Positions 47,937 to 60,260 of a stretch of DNA of 64,000 nucleotides are shown one piece after another. The stretch is from Bilabrum cf. latius (taxonomy: Eukaryota > Bigyra: Bicosoecida > Bigyra > Bicosoecida): positions 372,001-436,000 of the forward strand of contig OZ237735.1 of assembly GCA_965178125.1 (NCBI GenBank), in the 5' to 3' direction. The notes beneath the pieces are model-generated. The model had not been told where the DNA came from. It worked only from the letters and a program-made list of their open reading frames with translations, and searched no databases. Position 1 is the first letter of the stretch; each line of letters opens with the position of its first letter. The position numbers and the translations under genes were made by a program.

Positions 47937-48041
47937 CATAGGGAGACCGGAATACGGCTCCAAACCGGAACACGGCTTTGGTCATGTCTCGAGAGCTCAC
48001 TTCAACACAAACAAGCAACAAGATTTAAAGAAACAGCAGTC

Positions 48042-49979
48042 ATGGTCGGATTTGAGCTGAACCTAGCAACTGATTACCCCGGACTCCTTGCAAATGCAGC
48101 CGTTGTTCTCGCTGCAGCTGCGGCCATCTACGTGCAGGTAAGGCAAAAGCAAGCACGGCATGCTTAACGATTAAATAGGTGCAGCAAGCTGCATACTCCA
48201 ATGCCATGATATCTATAATACACTAGCTTTCCTGATTTTGTTTGGATCGAACTGAATCACTCTGTTGCTTGGATTCGAGAGTCTACACCGGCGACACGTT
48301 ACACTGGCCATAGACGAATCCTCCACGCAGGGAATAGCGAGAAAGAACTCAGGTTTGACTAATCCCAAAGGGTTGGCTGCAACACTGTGCCTTTTTGGGG
48401 TGTATGTTGTGTAGGGAATCTTTTTGGCAGTCGTTGACGAGACGATGGCGGGAACGTTGGGCGTCATCAGCCTGAACCATGTGCGAGTCATGCAGCTCGC
48501 CAAGTTTCCTCTCGCCCTGAAGATCTTTGCTGCACCGCTCCTGGAATCAGTCGAATTGTACGTGGGAAGCGGTGGGCTTTTGCAAAGCCTCCAGTTCGCG
48601 GTTTCCGTGTCATGGTCCTCAGTCCTCCTGCTCGCCCACGGAAGAGTGCACGACCCCACGGTGTATGTTGTGTAGGGAAACCCTTGTCCATGGTCGTGTC
48701 GTCAGGAACGGGGCACACGCCCCTGTCCCTGGCTGGGCCGCTGATCCTCGCCGGCCTGTTCACAGCGGTCATTGACGTGCACGTTGACAAGCTGGCCCTC
48801 TAGAACATCCCTACCATCCGTGGGGTCGTGCAGGTGGCTGGCGTGTTCGTTGGCCGCGTGGTCGGAAACCCACTCTTCCTCGTGACTGGACAATCCCTCG
48901 GGGCAATTGCCGCTACCGCCGTAGCCATTAATTTGGTTCTTCTTCTGATCGCCTTTGGTACCGATTGGACCGCGGACATGGAGCCTCAGGGTCCTCAGGG
49001 TGCGCCAGATGACCTCCCGTCCAAGTCGGATGAACCAGCCGAGTCCAAGAAGCCCGAACCAGGAGACGCTGACAAAGTTTCGGACAGTGGCACGGACCTG
49101 CGCACAGCTGACTCGACTGCAACTGGTTCACAGGCAGATGCACCGCCAGCTGCCGCAGGAGATGCCGACAGGCCGGTACCGCCAGCAAACCCCTTCGAGG
49201 CCATGCGAGGAGTGATCACGGACTCGTACGAGTTCATAACCCATCGAAAGAACATGTTTCGGTGGCTTCTGCATCAAGTCGTGCCTCCGCTTTCCTACTT
49301 TCACCTCGAGTCGGTGCTCAGGGTGCAGTTTGCCAGCGCTGGGGTGGAGCTTGGCACGGTTGCCTGGGCTGATCTGGCATTCGCTCTGCCGGCCATTGCA
49401 GCGGTGCTTATCATCGACTACATTGCGGATGGCCATCTCAGCCACTACGTTAAGTACTACTACGGCCAGGCCGGCGTTGTGCTTGTCCTGCTCGTATTGC
49501 TGTGGCTCACTTCGACTGGTGCCGTCGACACAACCAGTGCTGCAATCGTCTATGGCATTATGATGCGGGTGCAAGACGTCCTGTTCTTTATTTTCGAGGC
49601 AGGCGAGTTTGCGTTCTACGGCCAAGTCGCGAGCCTGCAGCCATAGATCGCTGGGACGTTGATCGCGCTGCAGGCGTCCATGTTCAACCTCGTGGAGTTC
49701 GCTGGGCCGTGGCTAGCGTCCGTGGGCACCCAGCTTCTGAGTGCCCTTGTCACAGGGAACGATCTCACGGCGTACATGATCGTGGCGCTGGTCATGACAA
49801 CCGTCGGGGTGGGTTTCTTTATCGTGGCCGGAGACGAAGTGCAGCGGTACGGCAACATTCGGCACCGGGACTGGGAGCACAGCCAGCGGCCCATCCAGCG
49901 GAACGTGTGGCTCCTCCGCGTTATCCTGGCCATGCAAGCCGTCGTGGTCGGATCCAACGTTTGGGAGCTACTGGTATGA
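48042..49979 (+). CDS. SLC33A1-like acetyl-CoA transporter (MFS family)
   Basis: Exon 1 is 48042-48137; a GTAAGG...GTAG intron (48138-48414, 277 bp) follows, then 48415 to the TGA at 49977-49979. Many hydrophobic helices match human AT-1 in order: YVQGIFLAVVDE, FPLALKIFAAPLLESVELYV (human WPFSLKLLWAPLVDAVYV), TAVIDVHVDKLAL (human AATQDIAVDGWAL), GVITDSYEFI, and FAFYGQVASLQP-TAG-IAGT (human MAFNAKVSDPLIGGT). AT-1 carries acetyl-CoA into the ER lumen for protein acetylation. A hydrophilic Asp/Glu/Pro-rich loop interrupts the middle. Two TAG codons are read as Gln. The frame shifts around 48661-48675; removing 14 bp there gives 548 residues, nearly the human length of 549. The retrotransposon occupies its upstream region. 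Confidence 0.78.
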
Positions 49980-49995
49980 GGTGTGTTTTGAAACC

Positions 49996-50018
49996 GGGGG
50001 GGGGGGGGGGGGGGGGGG
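49996..50018 (+). repeat. Poly-G tract (about 23 G)
   Basis: An unbroken run of about 23 guanines, 17 bp after the transporter stop codon, probably in its 3' UTR. Such runs form G-quadruplexes and are prone to length error in sequencing, so the exact length is unsafe. Confidence 0.9.
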
Positions 50019-50100
50019 CTGTCCATTTCTATGGGAATTGCATCGGCGCACACGACGCTGGTTGACTGAGTATCCGCATGTTTACATCAACAGTGCCTGT

Positions 50101-51709
50101 TCAATCCACGTCAACATCGGGCAGCTCGCGATCATGAGGGTCTCGCTGCCGTGAATCCTCTTCCACAGTCTAATTCACTGTGACACTGCTTGCCCCTTTT
50201 TCGCTGCTGGGGTGTTCCGACTCTCCGTCCATCTACTAAGACTGCCTGGCGCCAGTCAACAAGCGAGCCTCGAGGCCTTCCAGCGACACGTCCACGTCCT
50301 CATCCGTGTCTAAAGCAGCCCTTAGAAGCACCCTGCAATGGGCACGCAGTAAATCAACCACTTTATGCAGCTGCTTTGCACGCTGACGGGCCGCGGCGCC
50401 GACTGCGCTATCGGCAGGCTCCGCTTCCGCAATTCTGTGGAGCTTGCCGGCCTCGTGCTTGGCAATTCCAAGGGCAGAGTACCCCTCCGAATCCCTAGTG
50501 AGAACCGCCTCTGTGGCCGTAGGACACAAATAATCGCTGTGACTATCCCCCTCTAGTATATAATCGCCCGCTGACACCCTCATGGCCGCTGCCGCTGCCT
50601 CAAGCCGACCATCCGCGATGTAGCACGCAGCCAGCACGCCACGGGCCCCGTTGATGCTGCCGTGATAGGCAGCCCAATGGAGAGGCGTCCACCCCGTTGA
50701 ATCAGCCGCCGACGTCTTGCAGTCTAATTTGACCGAGAGGTCCCTGACGGTGGCAGCGTCGGTGGTCGGCGACCCAGCCGCCACCATGAGGATGCTCCAC
50801 TGGTGCGTGGCAGTCCTGTAGTCGACCGGCTTGCTCGCTTCTTTCATCCTTTCCCAAGCGGCAAAGAGGACTGGATCATGCTAGTCCTCCCAGGCGCTAT
50901 ATATGGCGTGCTCCATGTCAAAGTCGTAGCCTTGCTTGGCGTGGGCCGCCTTGGCAGCGGCGACCAGTTCCGTGCTCGCTGAGCCTGTGGCAATCACGGA
51001 CTGGAGCCCCGGCGGAGACTCCCTAGGACTGCGAGACGAATTCAAGGAGAACCTATGCAGCAGTTAGACTCGCGTAGAGGCAGATCGCGCCGAGAATTGC
51101 AACGGGCGGCCGTGTGCTGCGGGCGGCACACACTCACTCATCCGACAGATCCCCGTACGGGGACGGGTCGCTTCTGTTGTTGAACAGCCACCTATGGATC
51201 GTTGGCGATTCTAGCAGGCGTACCGGTGTTAAGATAACACCAGAAAGCATGAGGTACTAAACTCCAAAGAACAGCGATGCTGCAAGAGCTATGGCCGATT
51301 GAAAGATTGACTGCAGCTCAGAATCAGCGATCGCAACTTCATGCTCGGCGTATGATGACGGGACATAATGATCAGGATCATTTCCGAAGTTGTCGTTTTG
51401 ATTCCCTAGCACCAAGCTCATAAGGGACGGGGGTTTCGGCTTGAGGAAGAACCTGCGCCTCGCCAGCGCATCTGAACCCCTCTACTGTAAAATGTTGCCT
51501 TTGACAGCCGTCCAAACCAAGTACTTGAGCCCAGCCATAATAACGAAAGCAACTCGCATCAGCCATGTTATCTATGGGTTTCTCCATGGTACGACCTGGG
51601 CAAGGACCAGCGTCAAAATTGATGCATACATGGTGAAGCTGCTCTTCCTTGGCGCAGAAGAGACACCCGCTCCGTTGTGCGTATTAGCGGCATTCAAAAA
51701 GGCCTCCAT
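50101..51709 (-). CDS. Membrane protein with ankyrin-like repeat
   Basis: Two exons on the minus strand (51709-51138 and 51052-50101) with an 85-bp GTGAGT...ATAG intron, giving 507 residues and a TGA stop. The N-terminal part has three likely membrane helices (MYASILTLVLAQVVPW, LMRVAFVIMAGLKYLVW, AIALAASLFFGVQYLMLSGV). The soluble C-terminal part has a clear ankyrin unit (DSTGWTPLHWAAYHGSINGA), a weaker one before it (WSILMVAAGS), and one after it (DSEGYSALGIAKHEAGKL). The end is acidic and helical. At least seven in-frame TAGs are read as Gln. No named family was recognised. Ankyrin repeats mediate protein contacts; the partner is unknown. Confidence 0.75.
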
Positions 51710-51874
51710 GGCCAATTATAGACGATAGTCAATTTGTGGAACGCAGTTGTCAACTTCGCAACTTTCTCGATGTGAGAGTGAGAAGCAACTCATACCCCGC
51801 GCCGCCGCCGCCGGTGGGCCAGTGGCACTGGTGGCACTGGCAGCAACCTCATCGGAGCCACGCGGGAGCAGAAT

Positions 51875-54800
51875 TCAAAACTTGCCCGACTACCTTAGCG
51901 CAGCCTTCAGCATCGAACGATCTGGCAGGATATCTCCTGAAGCTGCGCGACTGGACCCGCCCTTTCTCGCCGTGCCTCGCTTCGCCTTCCTCCGCTTCGG
52001 CGGGTCAAACACCGTAATCTCCCGGCCGTTCAGCTCATCCGCCGCAGGTCTGGGCCGCTTAGCCGTGGTCCCCGTCCTCATTTCAAATGATCGTCCTCCT
52101 TGCACGATGCCGAGGTAGGCCCCAGCTGGAAGCACAGGGGCAAGCGCCTTGGTTCGGTTCGGCGACTGCAGGCCTCCAGCCAGCACTGCCCCGGTGTGCT
52201 GTGGAGAAAAGATGTCCGAGGGCCCGCCCCGTGCCCGCATGGATCCATTACGCCCCCTGCGAATCGATCCGGCCAGCGGGACTCCATCCCAGGTCTTGTG
52301 CACCGGGCCTAGTTCCCCCGGTGGCGGCTGCTGGGACCCAGCCCCAGAGGCCCCGCCTCTCCTTCTTGAAGTCGAACCCCTCACACCTCCAGCGGTGCTG
52401 GCTGTCCCAGACACCCGCCCGTCAATGGACTCGGCCAACTCGCGCTAGTGCCGGGCCTCTCGCTCGCCCTGGGACGCAGTCTCAGACGGGAGCGAGGGCG
52501 CTCCCCCACGCCCCCCTCCTCTTCGTCCTCCTCTTGCACCTGCACCAGCACTACCATCGCCGCCGAGAGAAAATGGGTTGCCCGGACTCACCAGTGCTGG
52601 CTCCGGCGCCATCCCGCTGGCCCGGGCCTGCCGCACTGCCGCCGCACGCTGCCTTCGCACGGGGTCGCGCGCCAGACCCAGCTCCCGCTCGAGCTCCTCC
52701 TCCCTCGACTCGTCGGCAGCTGACCCTGCAAGGGTGCCCTGGGCGTCCACCCCGGCGGCATATGCATCCGTGTACGCGGCCAGCTTGCCTACTCGCGTCT
52801 AGGTGCTGCTACTCTGACGACCCTGCACACCCCGCCGACTGCCTCGTCCAGCGACTTGCCCCCGATTCGTCCCCGCTGACTGGGACAGCCCGAGCGATGC
52901 TTCTAGCTCCCTCTCTGCCTCCGTTTGACCCAGCCCATCCGCACCCTCAGCGTGCAGAGAATCGACCGCGTCGGCGAACGTGACGTTCAGTGCTCTGTTC
53001 CCCGTCCCGTGCCCCTCTGCCTCCTTGCTCTCCTGCAGACCTGAAATTCGGCTGCCCCTGCGCTGCCACTTGGCGGGGTCGTTGATGGGATCCCCCGCCC
53101 AGCTCGTCAGCATCGAGATGGAGCCCCTGCGGTGGTGCCTCTGGTACACGCCAGAGGCAGCCGTGGACTCGGTCTCGTCAAAGTCCTCCTCCTCCGCTAA
53201 CCCACCAACCACGGTCCTATCGGCCTGCACGGCAGTCGCTCCCTCGTTGCCCTGCTTCTGCTGCTTGATCGCCTTCAGAGTGTCTGCCATTGACTTCCGC
53301 AGACCGCGCCGGGTGCCCGTGCCTGCCTGCACCTGCTCGACGCCCTGCTGCCTGAGCAGACCCTGCTGGCTAAAGGCATACTCGGGGTTGCGCCCCGCAG
53401 TGGTCCGGGCGAGGGCGCCCAGAGGTGCATCGGGGTCAGCCTCGGCCGCCGCCTCCACGTACAGCTTCGCAGGAGCCGGCATGTTCGAAACTGCGGCGGC
53501 AAACCTGTCGGCAGCAGCCGGTGTTGCGCCCGCTTGCTGCCTCAGCGGCAGCGTCTTGCCGCGCCTGTACCGGTCGTACATGAGCGCTCTAGCTCTGGCC
53601 GAGGACGACAACAGCAGTTGGTTGGACTTGGCCTGAGGTCGCTGCAGAGCAGCGAGCCGTTCGTCATGCTCGCGCTTGTCGCGCAGCTGCTCCTATCGTC
53701 GACGGTGGCTGCGCACCAGGTACTCTTCGTGGACCTTACGGCTGGCTGGAGACATGCTTGCTTGCAGATCCATGAGCCCCCTTGCAGCATCTGGCAGGTC
53801 AGGCTTGCTGCGAATGCGACGCGAAACGGGCGCCGACTCCTCGTACCGTTCAGGCTGTTCCTCTGCAGCAAGGCCAGGGGTAGCAATGCCATCATCCTGC
53901 TCTGCTTCGGCATCCGCTAGACTTGACTCGTCATCTTCACCTTCGGGATCGCTGAAGCCTGTCGCACCAAAGACGTCGCCTTCGGTTGGTTCGCGCGTCG
54001 GAGGCGCCAAAGGCATGGAAGAGTCTTCATCGCGGGGCATTGCTAGCGAGCGCAGGTCATGTCCTTCATCGTCGTCTTGTCCAGAAGCCTACCCGTCACC
54101 TGATTCGTCCGGACTCTCTGCGCGCAACTCGTCCAGCGAGCCCGACTTCCTGAACTGCTCCTTGACCTCCTCTTGCAGCCGCCGCGCCATCGCCTTGAGC
54201 TCTGCGGCTGGACGCTCCTATGTGGGGAGAGGGGCGGACGATACCACCGGGGCCTTAGCAGCTGCGGCAATTGCCTGACTTCTACCACGCAGCAGCTGCG
54301 TTATAGGATGTTCGTTCGGTCGACCTTCGCCATCGCTCTCACGCGCAGTTCCAATAGCTGGCTGCAGGTCCTGCTCCGGCTGACTTTGATCCCTTGGCTC
54401 CATGAACTTGGCAGCATCTTCTGCTTGGCTGCTCAAAGTAGGCTCCTCATCCTGCCGTGCTGGCTGCCCGTCTTGCCCTTCGACGAATGGATTAATACCA
54501 AGAGCAGCGGCAGCCTCTGACCCGGACACCACAGCAGCAGGCACGTCACCCACGCCTGCACCCTCGGCAGCAGGATCGGCCGCTACTGTCCCGTCCCCGT
54601 GGCTGTTGCCAGACCCACTCACTGCGAGGGATTGCTGCTACTAGGACGTGCTGGACGATCGACGGGGCCTGCGCGACTGAATGGAAGCGCCAGCAGAGCC
54701 TGCACGGGGCGCAGCTCCATGCTTCTCGTCGCGCGCTCCGGACTCCTCCTGAGCAGTGCTGAGCCATCCACCGATCCGCCTTGGCTTGGCGTCGCCTGTG

Positions 54801-57800
54801 CTCACCACGTCACCGCCACTTCTCATGCCGAAGAGTCTGTCGACGTCATCCTGTCGTTGTCGGCGCGACTCTGCGCTCAGCAGGTGCGACCGCATGGCCC
54901 TCGTAGGCGACGCGATCCCAATGGAGGACCGTCTAGAACTCCCCCGAGGCTTGCTGCCGTCATGCACAAAGGCGTCGTTGGCAGGCTTCCAGCCCTTCTT
55001 GCTGAGCCGCTCGAGGGGTGCTGCCACAGCCGCAGTCGGTGGTGGCAGAGGCTGTCCGGCCGGCGAATGCGTGGCAGTAGCGAGGTCATGCATCGCCGTC
55101 TTGGTGGCGGGCGAGCGGTTCAGCTCCTTCTCCAGAGCTGCAGCCCTCGACTCGGCTTCTTCCTGCTATGGATGTGCTTGCGAACGGCTCGATTTTGGAT
55201 CCGAATGAAAGCCAAGGGCATATGGACCCATCTTCACATCTCCCCAGGCCTCGCTGCGGAGGTTGCGCCGCATAGCCATCAAGCCGCTGGATGGCTGCCC
55301 CTGCGACTGCGAAGCACTATCGGGCACTTCCGGAGACACTTGCTTATCTGCTTCGACTTTCTCATCTTGTCGCTGTGGCGTGCGCTCCTCTGCAGAGCCC
55401 TTGAGGCCTAGCTTGGGAGCTGCGGGCTGCTTCCGTTCTCTGGCCGTCTTGAGTGCGTCAAGTACGGCGTCAAAGTCTTCCGGTGGCACGCCCGATGCTT
55501 TCGCAAGGGCGATGATCTGCTCATCTGTCGCACCAGTACCACCGTCTGTGCCTTCGGCTTCTTTGCTAGAATTGTGCCTGGCTATCGGCTCCTCATCGGC
55601 ATCGCCTGGAACTGAGGCCTACTTTTCTGGAGAGGTTGGCCTGATACCAGTTGCCTCGTCGACCTCATCGCTTGGATCTGTGCTGAGAGTCTGTCGCGTC
55701 TCATGCAGCGGTTGGTCTGTCTATGAGGCTGCGCCTGGCTCTTCATCGCCTGCAGGTGGAACGCTAGTCTAAGCCTCAGTCGAGCTGCCCTTGTCAAACA
55801 TGTCTGCGACAGCTTCAGCCGTCGCCTGTTCGAATGGAGAGGGAGCGTCCGCTTGCCCAACTGCATCACGCTCTGGCGTGCTAGCAGAGTGTTGCTTGCC
55901 CGACGGTCCAGACGGCATGTGCTCCTCGCTCCAATCAAAGCCGCCGTCCGGGTTCTCGTCGCCCTGGTCCGATTCCATGCCATCTCCCGACGGGCGCAGG
56001 CCACCTGGGTGTGCCTGGCTGGCATCACCCGCGTCGGGGTTGCCCTCTTCGTCGGAGCGATCCTGTTCGTATCCGAACTGCCGCATCGCTGCAGCCCTAC
56101 GAGCTTCCTTGGCTCGCGGGCTCTCAGCGTCTACTGCCTGCACCAGCCCTCTGGCAGCGGACCCGTCGTGCGTCTGCAGCAGGACCACGCCATCCGGTGG
56201 GTTGGAGCCAAGCCTCGCCTGCTCGATCGCCGCCATGGCAGCCCTCCCGATGGACCCGTGCACCTCGCTGGGCTTACCTCCACGCAGCCTGGACCCGCGA
56301 TTTGTCCGCCGCGCGGCGCTGCCATACCGCCAGTAACGAGCTGTGCCCCCGCTTGCTGGCCTGCTGGGGTCTGGCCTGCCGTCGGGCGTGCTGGACCCTC
56401 GTGAGGTTCTTGAGGCATCCAGGCGGCTCAATGGAGGCGACGTGAAAGTGGCTGAGCGCTAGGGGGTGGAAGTTGTAGGCTCTGGCATCGGCACTGTGCC
56501 CCAGCCCCGCATAGCTGTCGGTGTCTGCTGGTCCCGCCGGGACTGTGACCTCCTGGCTGCATCAGCAAGGTACGTGCGGGGATGAGGAGGGGAGGCGAAT
56601 ACTTCCTCCGCCCCATCGCCTTTCGATTGAGAGCTGTCCAACCCTGTGCCTTTGTCCTCCATCTCTCGCACCGCCTGACGGACCCTGCCCGCGGGCTGCG
56701 ATCTGGTCAGCTTCTTGCCCCTGCCGCGGGCAGACCCTCTGGCCCCGCGCCCACGACCTGCGGCAGACCTGCCGCGCCGTCCAGTCGTTGTGGAGCCACT
56801 GGATGTGAGCGTGCGCCCCTGCAAGCCGCCCATCGCGTCCTGCTCGTCTTCCAGCAGATCTTGGCTGGCCTGCCTGCGTGCCGCGGCCAGCTGGGCTCGT
56901 TCTGCCGTCCGCGCAGCTCGCTGGGCCCGCCTCACCGCTCGCTCCACCGCTCGCTCTGCCGTCCTAGAGCCTCCAAAATCCGATGAGTCTACTCGTTTTA
57001 GCACCCGCGGCGGCTCATCCTCGCCACCTCCCGTCGTGGACGCAGCCAGATCGCTCTCGTCTGCCGCCCCCCTGCCCCCAGCAGTCACCTGCCCTTCACC
57101 TCGGCGAGGCGCGTACCTCTGACGGTCGGAGCTGCGGGTGCTCCCGCTCGTCTCTCCTTGGACCCTTTCGTGCAGATCGGAGCTGCCCAAGCCTGGTGTC
57201 CCCACTGCCCGGGGAGAGCGCTGCTGGCCAACCAAGTCACCTGCGAGGCTGGCGGGCGTGCCGGGCATGCCTGCGCTTCCACGAGGGGAGCCTCGCTGAC
57301 TAGAGGATGGGCTCAACAAGAGACGCTTAGCTCTAGTATGCGAAGACGGTGATCGCTTCGCAGCGGGCTCTGCTTGCCCCTGCACGGGGAATTGATCGGA
57401 TGCACCTTCGGCAGTACCGCCACCCGCTGGTCGTGCGCGGGTGCCGGTCTATGCTCGATCCTTGGCTTCTTTTGCTCGACGTTTTGCCTCCGCATATTCA
57501 TTTCGCTGCAGTCTGAGCTATAGCTGACGCGAATCAGACGAGACTGCTGAGGCTTGCTTGGGACGTGCCAGCCGCCCCCAGTCTGATGCTTGATCATCGC
57601 TGTCTACAGCTCCGTCGCTGCCCACTCCATTATCAACCGCATGCCGGCCTTGCAGCTCGCTTGGTGGCGACCGAGTCTCTTTCGCAAGCTGCTGCAAGGG
57701 CTGCAGCGGCGACGGGGTGCTATTGCGAATATTTGGCGGGCCGGTCTGTATAGGAGAAGAATCCTTCTTGATTGCGTCCGGCTGGGAGGATCGACTGTCT

Positions 57801-57967
57801 TGTAATTTATCAGTTGCACCATAAAACCCTTGGGCTCCCGCCATTCGTCGGGATCTAGTGATTTCTCGCGCGGCTGCTAGGGAGCTCTCCACATCGTAGT
57901 CATCCTCGGCAGCTTTTCTCAGGTCTTGGAGCCTCTGCTCTCGTTTCTTGCTTCTTGGAGTCGCCAT
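51875..57967 (-). CDS. Very large intrinsically disordered charged protein
   Basis: Continuous frame of 2,030 residues with over ten TAG codons, ending in TGA. The start is ATG 57967 (MATPRSKKREQRLQDLRKAA); the frame is open further upstream but less protein-like there. The composition is Ser, Gly, Ala, Arg, Glu and Gln-rich with almost no hydrophobic core. Visible are an Arg/Ala helical repeat (AVERAVRRAQRAARTAERAQ), RGRG clusters like AT-hooks or RGG boxes (GRGRGARGSARGRGKK), acidic blocks, and a bipartite nuclear-signal-like DPPKRRKAKRG near the end. Short helical pieces (LKAMARRLQEEVKEQFRKSG) recur. No family was recognised. A nuclear scaffold or chromatin-associated role is possible but only inferred from composition. 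It lies 165 bp upstream of the ankyrin gene on the same strand. Confidence 0.72.
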
Positions 57968-58168
57968 ATGTGTGACCTTTCGTGTATCACGTTTTGATCC
58001 GTCCGCGCAAGGACAGACTACCTTGTTGACCTGACCGCAGTTTTGCGAGCCGTTCGGTTTGGCCGCATTGCACTGCACTGTGGTGCCTTGCGGTCGCAAC
58101 TGGTCGCACAAAATTCAAAATCGAACGCACCCCAAACCTCTTGCTTCAGTTGAGGCCTTCATCATCAA

Positions 58169-58724
58169 ATGTCCACAGGCTCATTGGATAATACCCCCAA
58201 AACAGCAAAGGAGTGGCTGCATAAGATAACTCACCGACATGGCATGCAAAAGCGCGTGGCTCGATTTTTTGGTACCGGTGGTCCCACCCTAATGCGAGCA
58301 TTCGCTTCGGATGGTAGCAAATCCCTTCGAAAGCAAGTAGAAATGTAAGGCATTCCAAGTTTCGGCGCTGGGGCCCCGTTTATTGGATCTAATGCTTGTG
58401 AGTGGATTAGCATCGACGTATCTATTTCGCAGGGTATTCAATAGCGAGCACTTGAAGGAGAGATTCGACCTGTACTGCGTCGGAAGGGCAGGACCATTAC
58501 TAGCAGCCGGTGACGGCGATGACCAAGGCTCGCGCAGCGAACAGGCAGACGCCGTTCTTTGGCTCAAGCACATCTACGTAGATGAAGGGGCTACTGCCAG
58601 GCTCGCATAGTAGCTCGCAGGACATGCAGGCATTGCTGTGTCTTAGTTGCATGAAGTTCTGTCCACCCATACGTCGTCATTGGAGAGCATTGAATCGAAG
58701 GTACTTCGACGGCTGGTTGAGTGA
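58169..58724 (+). CDS. Small two-exon protein of unknown function
   Basis: Exon 1 58169-58344 and exon 2 58433-58724, with an 88-bp intron (GTAAGG...TTTCGCAG). The join is in phase (AT|G) and gives 155 residues with a TGA stop. Exon 2 contains three TAG codons, two of them adjacent, read as Gln. Exon 1 is basic (EWLHKITHRHGMQKRVARFF); exon 2 is helical and acidic (AVLWLKHIYVDEGATARLAQ, SSLESIESKVLRRLVE). I do not recognise a family. The matched donor, acceptor and phase, together with even codon texture on both sides, make it a likely real gene. It is divergent from the large disordered gene, with 201 bp between their starts. Confidence 0.65.
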
Positions 58725-58860
58725 GTCGCTCGGACCGCGATCTTGATCTGTAGTTTGCTCCGCTGCTGCATTTCGTTATGCAATGTGCTTACCTCATGAG
58801 CATGTTGCCCAATTGCTTTTTTTGCGACATTGCAGCCTTCGGTTGTGCGAGTCCTTCCTG

Positions 58861-59102
58861 ATGCCAGGCCGAGCGTCAGCGAATCCCAGCCGCCAGGTCA
58901 GCAGCTCGGCTGCCTCCTCCTCCTCCTCCTCCTCCTCTGCGGTCGTACAGGGGCCCGAGGCGATGATGCGGACGAGCCCAGCGCGTCACGCGCAGCTGCA
59001 GCGGGAGCGAGAAGCTGCCGATGGCGCCGAATTGTCGCAATCGGAGCGTCATGCTCGCGAGTCGGCGGAGGCAGCGAGGGCCCACGTTGAGGAGGAGGAG
59101 GC

Positions 59103-59135
<33 letters not shown>

Positions 59136-60260
59136 GGCTTGTGCTGCTGCTGCTGCTGCAAGTGCCAGTACCAGCAACAGCGCGTAGCTTGTTGCAACAT
59201 CAAGCCCGATGCAGATGGATAGCGACGGGGATGGAGGCGGCTCGGAAGCACTCGCCGCGGCCTCGCAGAAAAAGCCGCGCGGGCGCGCAGTATCGAAGCG
59301 CAGTAAGACGAGCACCACAGGTGCGGATGCAGACACAGCCCAAGCAGCTGCCGCATCGGGAGGCAGCACTACTGGTCGCAAGCGCAGACGCAGCGCTGCA
59401 GCTGCCTCCCCGGAATAGCCCGCAGGGCCGGCATCGGCACCGAGATCGAGATCGGTGAGGCGAGCTCCTGCCGCCTCTGAAACGAAGCCTGCTGTTCGTC
59501 GCCAACGGCGATCACCAGTGGCCTCTGATAATGTAGGGGAGACAGGCAAGCCGAAGGGTACCGCAAGTTCGGTGAGCAGGAGCAAATCGAAGGGGAGAGG
59601 GAGGGGGGCTGCTGCACCCAGCTCCACGAGCTCAGCTGCTGCCAAAAGCCCAGCAGCAAAGAGAGCAAGAAAGGAAACCCCAGCAAAGAAACGGAGCCCC
59701 GCACCACCTGCGAGCCAATCGAAGGCTTCCAGTGCGCTGAAGCGCTCGAAGCCAGCTGCCAAGCCAGCCCCATCGAAGGCCAGCGAGAAGGCCTCGATGA
59801 CTAGAGGGAAGAGCCCGAGCGCAGGCAAGGCCAGTGCCCGGAAGCCTGGCTCGAAGGCGTTCAAATGGACAAAATCTACGGATCTGAACGAAGTATCCGA
59901 CGAGGCAGCTAGCGCGTTTCAGAGCCAAGCTCTTGATTTCATCCGGAAGGCCATGGGGGACGGCTGGTCCATGAAGGCATTGGGCGAAGTCATGGGCATC
60001 AACGCGAGCACATTCTCGGCGCTTAGGCATGGACGACTACCAGCGCGGTCTATCTCAGTGACGCAAGCACACCAGTGAGTATTTTGCGGGTGGTCAAGCT
60101 CTGAATCCCCCTGATTTGAACCCCTTCGACATGTGTGTCACGTGGTGGCCTTGCGAACTACATCTGAACCACGCAAGGCACCAGCCTGATTGTTACACCT
60201 CGCAGGTTCTTGTCCGATCGTACCAAGATGCGAAAGGCCGGACTCGACAAGTACCTCTGA
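58861..60260 (+). CDS. Histone H1-like Ala/Lys/Ser-rich protein with C-terminal helix-turn-helix
   Basis: Exon 1 58861-60074 and exon 2 60206-60260, joined across a 131-bp GTGAGT...CGCAG intron, 422 residues, TGA stop. The N-terminus carries polyserine from a TCC run (58914-58936) and polyalanine from a GCT run (59101-59160). The middle is rich in Lys, Ala, Pro and Ser (KRARKETPAKKRSPAPPA), like the tail of linker histones. The last 75 residues form a compact helical domain (AMGDGWSMKALGEVMGINAS, TFSALRHGRLP) resembling an XRE/Cro-type helix-turn-helix. Two TAG codons are read as Gln. A chromatin or DNA-binding protein is the likely role, but no named family matches the whole. An in-frame ATG at 58783 is an alternative start. 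Confidence 0.72.

Noticed and set aside
48572-48675. A canonical 104-bp intron in the transporter gene instead of a 14-bp insertion
   Set aside because: Its phase works, but it would delete the second membrane helix, which aligns with the SLC33 family.
48042-49979. Ferroportin as the identity of the transporter
   Set aside because: Only general membrane-helix similarity; the SLC33A1 motifs match in order along the whole protein.
59049-59864. A 271-codon hydrophobic Ala/Leu-rich minus-strand frame
   Set aside because: It is opposite the H1-like gene; its composition is the mirror of Lys/Ala/Ser codons.
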